Assembly (NCBI GenBank): GCA_015680685.1
Contig: MNCI01036132.1
Coordinates: 241,385-305,384 of the forward strand
DNA: 64,000 nucleotides
Reading direction: 5' to 3'
Source: Gnetum montanum
Taxonomy: Eukaryota > Streptophyta > Gnetopsida > Gnetales > Gnetaceae
The translations under genes and the position numbers were made by a program. Shown here one piece after another: positions 37,561 through 48,943 of this stretch. Positions within the stretch are counted from its first letter, which is position 1. The number at the start of each line of letters is the position of its first letter. The notes under the pieces were generated by a model. It had not been told where the DNA came from, searched no databases, and saw only the letters and a program-made list of their open reading frames with translations.

Positions 37561-37933
37561 CAACAAGTTACAAATTCATGAACTCCCGTCATTTTACATT
37601 AAATTTTCGGTTACAAGTTACAAGTTTTAATTTAGATTCATGCACAGTCGTTGCCTTCTTTTTCAAGTATTTACCTTATATCTCACTTTACACTTTAGAA
37701 ATTTATGTTACATCTAGTTGCACACATATACTCGAGAAAACAAAGAAAAACAATAAAAAACATCAAAAATAACTAAAATATTTACATAGAACATTAAAGT
37801 AACAAAGGAATGCAACCATTTTATACCACAATTAAATTTAGGCCATTACATCAGTCTTTATACATTTTATCAAACATCCAAACATCCAAAAATCTAAAAA
37901 CACTCAATGGCTTAAGCCTGACTAATGTAAAGC
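37561..37933 (-). other. Probable 3' UTR of the element D antisense gene
   Basis: This AT-rich segment lies between the TGA at 37934 and tandem array 1. It holds no protein-like frame on either strand. By position it would be the 3' untranslated region of the antisense transcript. I see no unambiguous polyadenylation signal. Confidence 0.4.
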
Positions 37934-40900
37934 TCATAGATCGAGTTGATCCCCAAGATCCTCTTCATCATCTGCTCCTGCTCCACTAGGGCCAGCTCCA
38001 TCATTAACATGTCCCTATAAATAAAAAATGGAAAACAAAACAAAATAGGTAAGGGTAATAAAGCAAGACATAAACACAAAAATCAGAAAAATAGTAACAC
38101 CAACAATGAAACAACAAAACTACACAAAAATAAATGTCACAATAAAACACTCACAAGTGAGGAAGGCCCTAAGTTGGTCTCCAAATGCCACAGAATCTCC
38201 TTCTCGGGCACATTTTCCCAATCCTCCTCCAAGCCAAGATCAATGTCAATGAGTGCTTTGCCTTTGTCCACCGGGGTTCAAGTAGGGCACTCAAGAGAGA
38301 ACACGCCTGTCGTAGTCTCCCCAAAGGTGGTGGTAATTTTTCACTTTGGAGATCCCTCCACGTTGGTGTACTCGACAAACCTATCATAAGAAGGCCGCAA
38401 ACCTAACCCATCAATGAACATCTCCGCCTGGTAACGTTCAACTGACTCTTCTTTCAACCACTTCTTACATTGATGCTTGTGGTCCTTTTGGTCTTGGCCC
38501 CACTTCCGTATTTTGGAAACAAAGGATTTTCAATCTTGACACTTCCTATTCAATAAATCTATCTGTGCTTTTTTTTCTGCTAAGTCCCGAGTAGCTTGTA
38601 CCTTACCGTTCAAAACTATCCAGTAGCACACGTAGGTGACTTTGGATGAGCACCATGTGCTATCACTAGACAACCTAGCAGTAGCAAAGTCATAACGAGA
38701 CTAGAGATCCCTTTTCACCTCTCTCTCTTTTGCTAATGCCTCCTTCAATGTGTAAACCTCATTCCATAGATGCTTAGTCGAATGACTTAGGGTCCAAACT
38801 ATCTTGGCATTCTGTACGACACAACCAGAAACCGCATCATAGATCTTTCTTGGGACTTGCTCAATGTCCCCTGGTAACTTAGGGAGAGCATCAATATGGG
38901 TGGCTTTAGAAGGATCCCACTGGAGTTTGGTGCCTGCAAGTGCACACATAAATTAGGCATGATCAAAGATAAACACAAAGAAACATAGTAAAACTAGATA
39001 CTTAGCATAACATGTAATGAACACACACCTAGTTCAAGATGAGCTTCTTGTAAGTGGGTGACCACCTCATTAACAATGCCCGCAACAAAATCCATTTTGC
39101 TAGGCATCTCAAGCCATGGTCTCAACGGGTCAATTGATGTGGGATGAGTAGGAGAGGTTTCTTTGATTGGAACCTATGATCCTGACGCAGCTTCTCAAGA
39201 TATAGGTGCCTCAGGAATTCCAGCATCTACCCCAAAATGATCAAAATAGTCAAGAACAACACATAAAAATCAAAAGACATGGAATCTAGATTGAGCTAAA
39301 AAGGAACATACCAAAAAGACCTTCACTGTCCGGCCTAGATGGATCACCAAGCTACAAAGATCTGTCAAAGAAACCATCAAGGACATCCCTTTCATTGCTT
39401 GAATGCCTAAGTACATCCAAGATCTTTGTAGGCTTCATTCCCACATTGCTTATCCCCTCCTCCTCTTGTGTGGCAAGAATTTCCCCCTCCTTGATTACTG
39501 CTTCCTTTTCTTTTCCTTCCTCCTTAGGTATAGAAGCCAGGACCTCTTTCTCCTCCTCTGGACTCTCATCTAAAATAACAACAGAACCTTAAAGTTAGTA
39601 TGGTATAGCTCATAGGTATATCCAATAGCAATATAAATCAAAAAACAAATATATAGCAAAAAAAAAGACAAACCACTTACCCTCAACTGGTAGTATAAAC
39701 CGAATTTTCTTTGCCCTTAGACTTTCCAATAGTCTCACTAATTAAGTATTCATCCCTCTTAACAGATGCACGCAACCTAGGTGGTTCCAATCCCAAGCTG
39801 TCATGAGAATGATGAGAACGGCTGGCCATACCTCCACTAGTAACCGATACAGACTCCTCAATCTCTTCAGGTGGGTCCTGGACCTAGTGGTGCTATATAA
39901 GTGGTGAATCCAAGGGTAGGATAGTTGCAAACGATCTCTCAAAATGTAGTGGTTATCCTCGTGAACTACTAGGAATTCAGCAAACTTGTATAGGTATCCT
40001 GCAAAGAAAGCAAAGGTGGAGTGGGATCTTGCATGAATGCCTGAACGTAACCTGATAATTTCCCCATGAAGGAAAGAACCTAAAAATTATGCCCAATTAT
40101 ATTGCATGCCTATCTCCAAAACTGCACGCATCACATGCGCAAACTCAATCCCAAGGATTCTCCCTTGAGAAAGAGATTTTCCAAAAGAGAGGATATAAGA
40201 AGTTCACTTCCATCAATCGAGTATCCTCTCACATGGTAAATCCCTTGGGACCCTTAGACAAACCAAACCACTTCTCAATCTTCCTTATGATTTGTCCATC
40301 CTTAGTTGCCCTATCCATGACTACCGTGGCACTATCCATGGGAACGCCAAAAAGATTACAAATAAACTCACTGGTTAGATGGAGCGATACCTTCACTCCC
40401 TAAACCCATGTGGTAAAACGGGAAGCATCATCACTAAAGGAGTCAAAAATCGTAACCATCTCAGCAGTCGGAACACTAGGAGTCAAGGCTATAAACAGGT
40501 CTATCAAACCAGCCCGGGTGAGGTGACTGATAATCAAATTAGAAGCTCGCTTCTGCAACCACTTTTGTGATTACTCTACCTCCTCATACTTTGTAAAAAG
40601 CATAGCATCAGTACGCCCTGTAGTAATAGTAACTTCTTCAAGGGGAATAATTGCCATAAAAGACAAACACAGAGCGAAAAAGTCAAAAAATGGATGTGAC
40701 ATGCAATGATGCAACAAAAAAGAAAAATGGAGTCTAAGATGTGGTCACTTACCATCTGTGGCTAGCGAAGGTGAGGTGCGTACAGGATCAATCCTTTGAG
40801 GAAGAATTGGCCCATTAGGAGACCAATCCCTATGTAACCAATTGCAAGCCTGGCAATGCTCAAAGGCTCTTAAAAATTGCTTGTGGGAGTCAACAAGAGT

Positions 40901-43170
40901 CATCTTGATCTGGTCTAACACTGCGGCACGAAGAATGGGGTCCACCATAAAAGTCTCTAGTGCTGTGTGCACTAAAGTAAGCCCATCATCATCATCATGC
41001 ATCCCATGTTCATCAAAATGGGGCCTACGTAGGGAAACAACATGCACATTTAGATGATGACATAAATTTAAAAAGAAATCACAAGTTAAAGTAAGATAAA
41101 AAAGAGCATACATGTCCACTTTGTATACCGTCCCAGGTGGGTTCTGAAATAAGGTATGCACACGAAGAGCTAGGAAAAGTGTGTTGCTGCTATTGTAATG
41201 ACTACAGGTAGGTAGCTCCCACACACGAGTTAAAGGATGAGTGGATCTAGGACCCTCAGCAAGGCCTCCCTCCACTCCAAAGAGTCCCTCATCGATATCA
41301 ATGATGAAGGCTAGCACATCTTGTGTAGCCTCGGGTAAAACGGTCTCAATAATATCACGAGCCATCTGTTCACTTATATGAGACCATATGACAACACTGA
41401 AATTTTGCAATATAAATGACAAGAACGAACTAGCACCGAGACAGAACCATATTGCATGGGGCCCAATGCGCATATCATAGGGAGGTGTGTCTAGCCCAAG
41501 GAGACCAAACCAAACAAGTACCCCAACAAGCTCAATAACAAGGAAAGAAGATTTAGATCCCCTGTACATAACCGAAACATTAGGTAAGTAAAAATCCAAG
41601 AAATAAAACAAATCAACATCACACAAAACCAAAAAAAATCACATAAACAAATATACCACCCCATGAGACAAAGACACTAACATCTATTTAGTGTAATCTT
41701 ATGCTTACTAGGGTACATTGAAATTGGTTTCAGGGAAAATCCATGTTTAAAATCTTAGAAAAATAATAAACAATCAAAACAATGTGAAATCTAGAAATCA
41801 TTGAACATCCTCTCAAAGGAAACTCCCTCAACACTCATGCTAGGTGCACCAAGTCAAGCTAGCCTGTAACCAAGTCATGTTGGGCTTTCCCACATTTTAA
41901 CTCACGCTAAGAGGTGCTACTTGTTCTAAAACCATTCTCCTTGAAAAACCCAAGACTGAAAATCCAAAATCCAAGGTCACGCTTCCTTAGGCAAAATTTC
42001 AGAAATCATGGTCCCGCTGCCCCAGGGGCCAAAACTGATTTTCATAGTCACGCTATCCCAGGGCAAGAGACTCAAAATTCATGGTCACACTGCCTAGGGT
42101 GAAAACAAAAGAATTAAAATCACGCTACCTTGGGAAAAAATCCAAAACCCATGGTCACGCTGCTCCTTAGAAAAAAGAAAAAATCAAAAATTTAGGTCAC
42201 GCTGCCCCAGGGGCCAAAATTCAAAATTCATAGTCACATTGCCCTGGCAATCGAAAAATGCAGGGATTCACGCTGCCCCAAAGCCAACATTCCATAACCC
42301 ACTTTGCTCTTTAGAAATTAAAAAACCCTACCCAAGAATTATAGGTCACGTAGTCCCAAAAACTAAAAATTCAAAGATCTTGCTGCCCCAGGACTAAATC
42401 CAAAAACCCCATGAAAAATTCAAAATGTCAATCACGCTGGGTCACGATGAGATTCAAAAGCTAAAACAGTCACGCGAAGTTCTTCAAGAACTCAAATTTT
42501 TGTAGTCACAATGCCCTCTAAAACTGAAAAATTTTGCCCCAAAAATTCAAACTCACTCAGTCGATTCCCTGCCCAAAAAAGATTCAAAAATTTCGCAAGT
42601 AACACTGAATGTTGTAGTCACGCTGCCAAAGAGGGCAAGATGCTCACAATGCCAAGAAAGTAGGCAGAAAAATTCCAAGCTCACGTTAATCTCCCACAGT
42701 AATCATGCTATAAGAGGCCCTAAAATCAAAGAAACAAAAAGAGCAGAACTAAAACCCTGCATCCATGCTGCTTCCAAGAAGGATGAAAACATTGTGGCCT
42801 AATCTGAAAATAGAAAGAAAAAACTTGCAGTTCACGCTGCATGAGGCCAAGCCCAAAAGAAAACAAAAAATTCATAGTGCCCTACCTCCCTGGCCAAAAA
42901 CCAAAATTTCACAGCTCATGATGTTCATGCCGTAAAAACCAAAAATCTCAGAAACTCCAAAATCACAGCCATAAAACCTTACCCTAGGTAACTTTACTTT
43001 ACCAGAGAAAATTGGGGGTAAAGAATTTACCTGTGCAAAGCCTTCTTCCATGTCGAAATCCTGACTTGGGGAAGACGTTGGAGGAGCTCTTCACTCTCCT
43101 CCATGAATGCCAAGGTTGGCTGCTTCCTTCCCTTCCCCCCAGTTACCTTCCCCTTGCCCTTGCCTTCCAT
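37934..43170 (-). pseudogene. Antisense spliced gene inside element D (about 1,030 codons, 8 exons)
   Basis: A gene of unknown function lies antisense to D, between protease and RT. Model, by eye: exons 43031-43170 (ATG at 43170, Lys/Gly-rich start), 41112-41561, 40753-41024, 39682-40617, 39312-39569 (acidic, EEEKE-rich), 39029-39226, 38155-38933 (with a helical KEALAKEREVKRDL stretch) and 37934-38014 (acidic DDEEDLGDQLDL, TGA). Introns are GT-AG, from about 80 to 1,469 bp. Donors include GTAAAT, GTAAGT (twice) and GTGAGT. Phases agree at the junctions. The long fourth exon has two frame slips and a few stops. Its layout (HLTRAGLIDLF, EFICNLFGVP, EFAHVMRAVLEIG, LHGEIIRLRSG) recalls the 'plant transposon protein' or mobile-domain type proteins found as extra ORFs in plant retroelements. 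An alternative is two genes, the second starting at ATG about 40659. Confidence 0.68.
41880..42960. repeat. Dispersed TCACGCTGCC motif cluster in intron 1 of the antisense gene
   Basis: About 20 irregularly spaced copies of (G)GTCACGCTGCCCC or close variants occur on the plus strand, roughly one per 50 bp, separated by unrelated A-rich sequence. Clear ones are near 41979, 42047, 42155, 42197, 42267 and 42617. The same core is in the D LTR and the 24-bp leader repeats. It lies wholly within the 1,469-bp first intron. Confidence 0.8.
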
Positions 43171-43285
43171 GGTCACACTGATGCTAAAGCCTTGGCTCAC
43201 GTTGTTCTTCCAATTGCCAGCAATTCACACTAACAAAAATGAGGGTTTCTTTTTCAAAATTCCCTTTTCTATCCCCCCTTGGCAA

Positions 43286-43325
43286 TTTTATTTTTATTTT
43301 ATTTTATTTTATTTTATTTTATTTT
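43286..43325. repeat. (ATTTT)n microsatellite
   Basis: There are about eight TTTTA units. On the minus strand this is an AT-rich tract 115-155 bp upstream of the antisense gene's ATG, where a promoter would lie, but no specific TATA box stands out. Confidence 0.9.
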
Positions 43326-43649
43326 TGGGATTTTTATTTTAAGTTCCTCTTCTTATTTTAATTACGCATGTTCTTCAAACCATCTTTGCCTTATGCTTGC
43401 CCAAATTTCCTTCTAATCCCCCCAAATTGGGCCCAAAATTTCTTATGAACAAAGGAGAAAAGTGCAGAAAATCAACAAAAATAAATAAACATATATAAAC
43501 ACTTGAAAATTTCATAAAATTTCATAAAACTTTAAAACCCCCACAACCTTATTGTCCACCTGAAAATTTAAAATTTAAATATATGGTTTAAAATTTTAAA
43601 AATTTTAAAATAGTGCATACACTCAGCTCAAATGGAAAATCAACATATG

Positions 43650-43710
43650 GCTCGATATGGCCTTAAACTGCCATATGGCCCGGTATGGCCTTGAACTGCC
43701 ATGACTTCCA
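43650..43710 (+). repeat. TTAAACT-type repeat just before element D RT
   Basis: Two units of about 28 bp (TATGGCCTTAAACTGCCATA and TATGGCCTTGAACTGCCATG) share the core of the arrays at 36842 and 47290. Together with array 1 they bracket the antisense gene. Confidence 0.75.
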
Positions 43711-43815
43711 CCACGTCTCCTAATTTTGTTAGTACACCGTTTAATTATCCTATGTTCGTTTACACTTTGTAACTCTCCTACCAAGGGAATGTCTCTTACT
43801 TCGCTCCCATTTTAA

Positions 43816-46800
43816 TTGGTAGGAGTAAGCACCATGGCCACCAACAACATCCTCTCAACATTGTTGCTCAGTGGACCATACAGAGATGTAGAAAGAGCGA
43901 TCAAACCAAAATCCTTGCATCTAAATCCAGCCACCTATACCGATTTGATAGCCTCCACTCAAGAAATGTTAGACTGGCCTAAAAACATGGCTAAAACTCT
44001 AAATCTAGAAGCTAACAATATCATTGAAGACCCTCTAGTTGAAATCCCCATTACCATAGTCAATGACGAAGCCAAAACCTTGAAATTAAGTGCCCTACTA
44101 GACCCACAACTCGTAGGTGACATCACTCAGGTGTTAAAAGACAACATAAAAATGTTCGCATGGTCATATACAAACATGCTAGGACTAGACCCTCGGATCA
44201 TCCAACACAACATTATTCTTGATGAAAAAATTAAACCAGTAAACCAAAAAGCATGAAAGGTTAGACCCGAAGTGGCATTAGCAGTCTACATTGAAATCAC
44301 AAAGCTATACCAAGCCAGTTTTATTCGAGCCATCGATTATTCCGATTGGGTGTCAAACATTGTTGTAGTTCCTAAGAAGAATGGTATTATATGCATATGC
44401 ATCAACTTTCGCGATCTCAATATAGCCACTATAAAGGAAGATTTCTCGTTACCTAGTATTGATCAACTTATTGACACAACTGCTGGGCCTGCGCTATTGT
44501 CCTTCATGGACGGATTTTCGGGCTACAATCAAATAAGAATCAATCTAGAACATCAACTTAGGACAACTTTCATGAAACCTTGGGGAACATTCTATTATAC
44601 AATGATGTCATTCGGTCTTAAAAATGCAAGTGCCACATATCAGCGAGCAATGACATACATATTTAGTGATTACATGCTCAATTTGCTCAATGATTATGTT
44701 GACGATATAGTGGTCAAATCTAAAACAACTGAACAACATGCAAAAGATCTAGACTTAGTGCTTAAACGGTGCCTCAAATATGACCTTAGGCTTAACCCAA
44801 AGAAGTGTGTCTTCAGTGTTAAAACAGGAAAAATGCTTGGTTTCCTAGTCTCCAAAATAGGGATACAGGTAGACCCCAATAAGGTCAAAGCAATAACCAA
44901 TATGCAACCACCAAGAAACCTCACCGAACTACGTGGCCTCCAAGGTAGACTTCAATTTATCAGATGCTTTATCGAAAGGCTGACGGATAAGTTGAGTCCC
45001 ATGCAACATCTATTATGAAAGAATGTACATTTCCAATGGACTCAACAATGCCAAGAAGCGTTCGAGAATATAAAATAAGAGTTGGCTCAACTACCAACTG
45101 TTTATCCTCCACAAAGTAAAAAACCTTTCTACATCTACCTTGGAACTTCTGATTCCTCCATTGCATCCATGTTTTATCAAAAACTTCAATATGGAGCCAA
45201 AATCCCTATATATTACGTGAGCCATGCATTAATCACCTATTAACAATGATACAACAATGTAGAAAAATCATGCCTCACCCTCGTTTTCTCCTTGAAGAAA
45301 TGGTGGCACTATCTCTTCCATAATCAAGTTTACATCATTTGCAAGGATAATGTCCTCTGTGCCATCACTAATAACATCTATGAGTCAAGTAGGTTAGCTA
45401 GATGGAAAGCGATCATCGTAGAATTTGACTTACACTATGTCACTCAATCTTCCACAAAAGGTCAAGCAATAGTCATGCAACTAACCGTCTCGTCAACACA
45501 CAATCAAATGACAATAAACCTCAAATTCCTAGATGAAAATGTTAATAATGTAGACACTATGCCCGATAACTATGAGGCAATCCTCTACTTCGATGGAGCC
45601 TTAACCTCCCAAGGAGGAAGTGTTGCGGCCATTTTAACATACCCCTCTGGAGAAATCCAACCCTTCGCCTACCGCTTAACCTTTCCTTGCACCAATAACG
45701 TGGAAAAATTTGAAGGTCTTCTTAGAGGCATCCAAGCAGTGCTAACTTCAGGAATCTCACACCTTGTAGTTTGAGGGGATTCGCAAGTAGTCATTAATCA
45801 GGTCACTGAGGTTTACTCATGCAAGGATCTCCATTTACAACCATATTGTGATTTGACCAAACATTTGGTAAGGCAACTGGTAGAAGTGGATATACAGCAC
45901 ATCCCTAGAAGCGAAAACACCGTTGCTTATGCACTTGCTACACTAGCCTTAAACATAACACCCAAAATGTTCCATGTGTTGCCAAGCTCTATAACAAGTT
46001 GCGTTGAACCTATAATTAACACTCTAGATGAAATGCCTATAGCATCCATTAGTACAACACATTCAATAGAATGGTATGATGACATAAAAGAGTACCTTCT
46101 AAGAGGCTAACCTCTACAATATTTGACAAATGCTTAAAAAGACGCCGTACGGAAATGTTTCCGCCAATACACATTAATAGGAGATACCTTGTGTCGTAAA
46201 TCATATGAAGGAATTCTGCTAATATGCGTTAGTAGCATTGATGGTCAAACAATCATAGAACAAATCCATGAAGGACTTTGTGGAGGATACATAGCACCTA
46301 AATCAATGGCAACAAAGATTAGGTGCTTAGGTTACTACTGGCCACACATGGAGTATGATTGCATCTCCAAGGTAAGAACGTGTGACATTTTTGAAAAGCA
46401 TGGTAATCTAATACATGTGCCACCTAGCGAACTGCATACAGCACAAATCACATGGCCATTCCAAAAATGGGGTTTAGACTTAATTGGACCAATAATGCCA
46501 TCATCTTCAGTAGGACATAGCTTTATTATCAAAGTGGGTAGAAGCTATTCCCCTTAGGAAGACTACCTCAAAACACATTTGCACTTTCATAATAGAAAAT
46601 ATCGTGACCCATTTTGGTATTCCAATGACCATCGTTATCGACAATGGGCCATAGTTCAGCAGTGTAGATACTAAAATCTTCTATGAAAGTCTGGGTATTA
46701 AACATGCATTTTCATCATCTTACTACCCACAGAGCAATGGTCAAGCGAAGGCTACAAACAAAATTGTCATCATGGTGCTCAAAAAAATGCTAAATCAGAG

Positions 46801-47290
46801 CAAGAAATGATGGCATGAACAATTGGTCTATGCATTGTGGGCATATCAAAAAACACATCAAACACCCACAGGTAAAACTCCATATAGTCTTGTATACAGA
46901 TCTGAAGCCGTTTTACCTTTAGAATTGCAAGTTCCCTCATTGTAGATCGATCTCTCTAGCCTCCTCGATGAACATCAAAACAATGAATTGCGCATTGCTG
47001 ACCTTGATTCGGTAGAAGAGGAATGTGTACGAACACTTGATCAAATTGAATGGTACCAAAAATAGCAGAGGCAAAGGCACAAACACAATCTCCATAAACG
47101 CATGATCAAATAAGGAGATCTAGTCCTTAAAGCCACCCGTGAACATCCAGATAAATTTTTAGCCAATTGGGAAGGGCCTTACTTAGTCACCAAGGAATAC
47201 AACAATGGAGCATTCAAACTTGTTGACATGGACGGAAACGAGTTCACCAATCCTACAAACCACTTGGACTTGAAAAGATACTATGTCTGA
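43816..47290 (+). pseudogene. Element D pol: RT, two RNase H domains, integrase
   Basis: The enzymatic polyprotein runs in one frame from about 43816 to about 46555, then shifts. RT spans about 44272-45018, with VVVPKKNG, FMDGFSGYNQI, MMSFGLKNA and the catalytic YVDDIVVKS at 44695. The first RNase H is at about 45110-45480. The second, archaeal-type RNase H is at about 45583-45960 (YFDGALTSQGG, NNVEKFEGLLRGIQ, HIPRSENTVAYALATLAL). The integrase has a zinc-finger remnant with GYYWP (about 46280-46400, one Cys lost), WGLDLIGP (46468), IDNGP (46637) and SNGQAKATNK, where the catalytic Glu is Lys (AAG at 46748). It ends with VDMDGNEF..LKRYYV at 47290. Scattered stops make it defective. Confidence 0.92.
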
Positions 47291-47760
47291 CAAACTTGAG
47301 GTACGTCATAGTCCTGGGATCATAACTTAAAACTGATACCATAGAGTAGTCCTGGTATCATGACTTAAAACTGATACCACAGAGTAGTCTTGGCATCATG
47401 ACTTAAAACTAATACCACAGAGTAGTCTTGGTATCATGACTTAAAACTAATACCACAGAGTAGTCCTTGCATCATGACTTAAAACTGATACCACAGACTA
47501 GTCCTGGCATCATGACAATAAATTGACACCACAAAGCTACGTCCGGTATGACACTAAACTACCACATCTATCCACCATGACATAAAACTAGCACCTAGAG
47601 TCCACTAAGACTATAAACTAGTTTTCCTCTTTATAATCTGCTACGACTATAAACTAGCAATGCATCTTTAGCTATGACGCTAAACTGGCATCGTCCAAGG
47701 GGTTATGACGTGAAACTAACCTGCAACAGTCTGCTAAGACTATAAACTGGTGACATCATC
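47291..47760 (+). repeat. Element D tandem array 2, 38-bp units with TTAAAACT core
   Basis: About six 38-bp units containing CATGACTTAAAACTGATACC (starting near 47322, 47360, 47398, 47436) follow the pol stop directly. They grade into degenerate copies such as GACTATAAACTAG and TATGACGCTAAACTGGC to 47760. Tat-lineage elements commonly have variable tandem repeats between pol and the 3' LTR. Confidence 0.9.
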
Positions 47761-48930
47761 GACGATCAGGCAAAAAATTGAAAAGATGTTTTGCTACAAT
47801 TGGTTGTTCATGTTCCACAAAGACTTGATGCATAATTTGTCTCATGGGCCTTAATGAAGTTGATGCTGTTCATGATTCTATCTGCTTTGAAAATTGCATG
47901 CGGTGGCTCCATCTTCTTATTTAAAGTGCTTAGTTAACCGATTCATTTGTGTTTTTCTTGTCTTCTTGGAGTTGTGTTTGCAGGATGACACTCCTGAGGC
48001 ATTCGTACATACATGCGCTTCATCATGACGACAAGGTATCATATTCTTCTTGATGCACGTAACTGGGTTAATCAATCCATTCATAAGTACATTCCAGACT
48101 CCTGATGCATTCCCTTTTTTCCCATCATGCTCCCTTATCCTATCCAATTACACCTCCTTGATACATTCCACTCAGCTCAAAACCCTTGATACACTGTTGC
48201 ACACTGTGACCCTCTAAGTAGTTGCAACGCAAGACACAATGTATGATGCATGATGCAAAAATGCAAACGCTCAAACACAAGGACGGCACAAAAAAGTAAG
48301 CTCTTTCAAAAAGACCCAAAAGAAGAAACAGAAAAACAAAAATAAAGCAAAAAAAACAACAAAAGAAAAGAAGAAACAAACAAGAAAACAAGAAAAGAAA
48401 AAGAGAACAAAAGGGTCAAAGAGCAAAATGCACTAAAAAGGTCTTCATGATCCCGTTGACATCATAAACAAAATACTATTGGTTATTCTCATACAAGCTC
48501 CATGTGAAAAGGAAATTATCTTGAAAAATAGTTACACTTGCATCTCAAAGAGACCATGATTGCACAGCATTGCGTGGCTTTGGTTGTTTACAACGGGCCC
48601 CGTAAACACTCTATAAGAGTCTTGTTTCTCCAAAGAACGCACCTCCTAAGTCTTGGTTCCAAGTCTGCTGAAAACCTGGATGTTGACAAGGACTAATGAC
48701 ATAACTTGTTCACATGAGAGCATCCCTCTCCCACAATCCCGACAGCAATTATCACCCCTGACCAGTTCACCCCCTCACCTCAAACTACATTTCCCCAATC
48801 CTATGTACTCTTGGACATGGTGCGATGACATCCAGCCAAAGGTTGATGGTTCATGTTTGGTACTTGGTTGTTCATGGTGTTTTGCACTTCCTTCTCGACA
48901 TCTCTCGGGTGAATTCCTCTAGACATCAAC
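47761..48930 (+). other. Element D 3' untranslated region
   Basis: This spacer between array 2 and the polypurine tract has no protein-like frame. A purine-dominated A/G stretch at about 48300-48420 could act as an additional polypurine tract, but this is speculation. Confidence 0.5.
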
Positions 48931-48943
48931 AAAGAGGGGCCAA
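48931..48943 (+). promoter_or_regulatory. Element D polypurine tract
   Basis: AAAGAGGGGCCAA abuts the TGAAACA start of the 3' LTR. It is a purine-rich primer site for plus-strand synthesis. Confidence 0.75.

Noticed and set aside
43012-43342. Two plus-strand open frames upstream of the D RT
   Set aside because: They overlap exon 1 and the upstream region of the antisense gene on the other strand, which has a better start, donor site and codon pattern.
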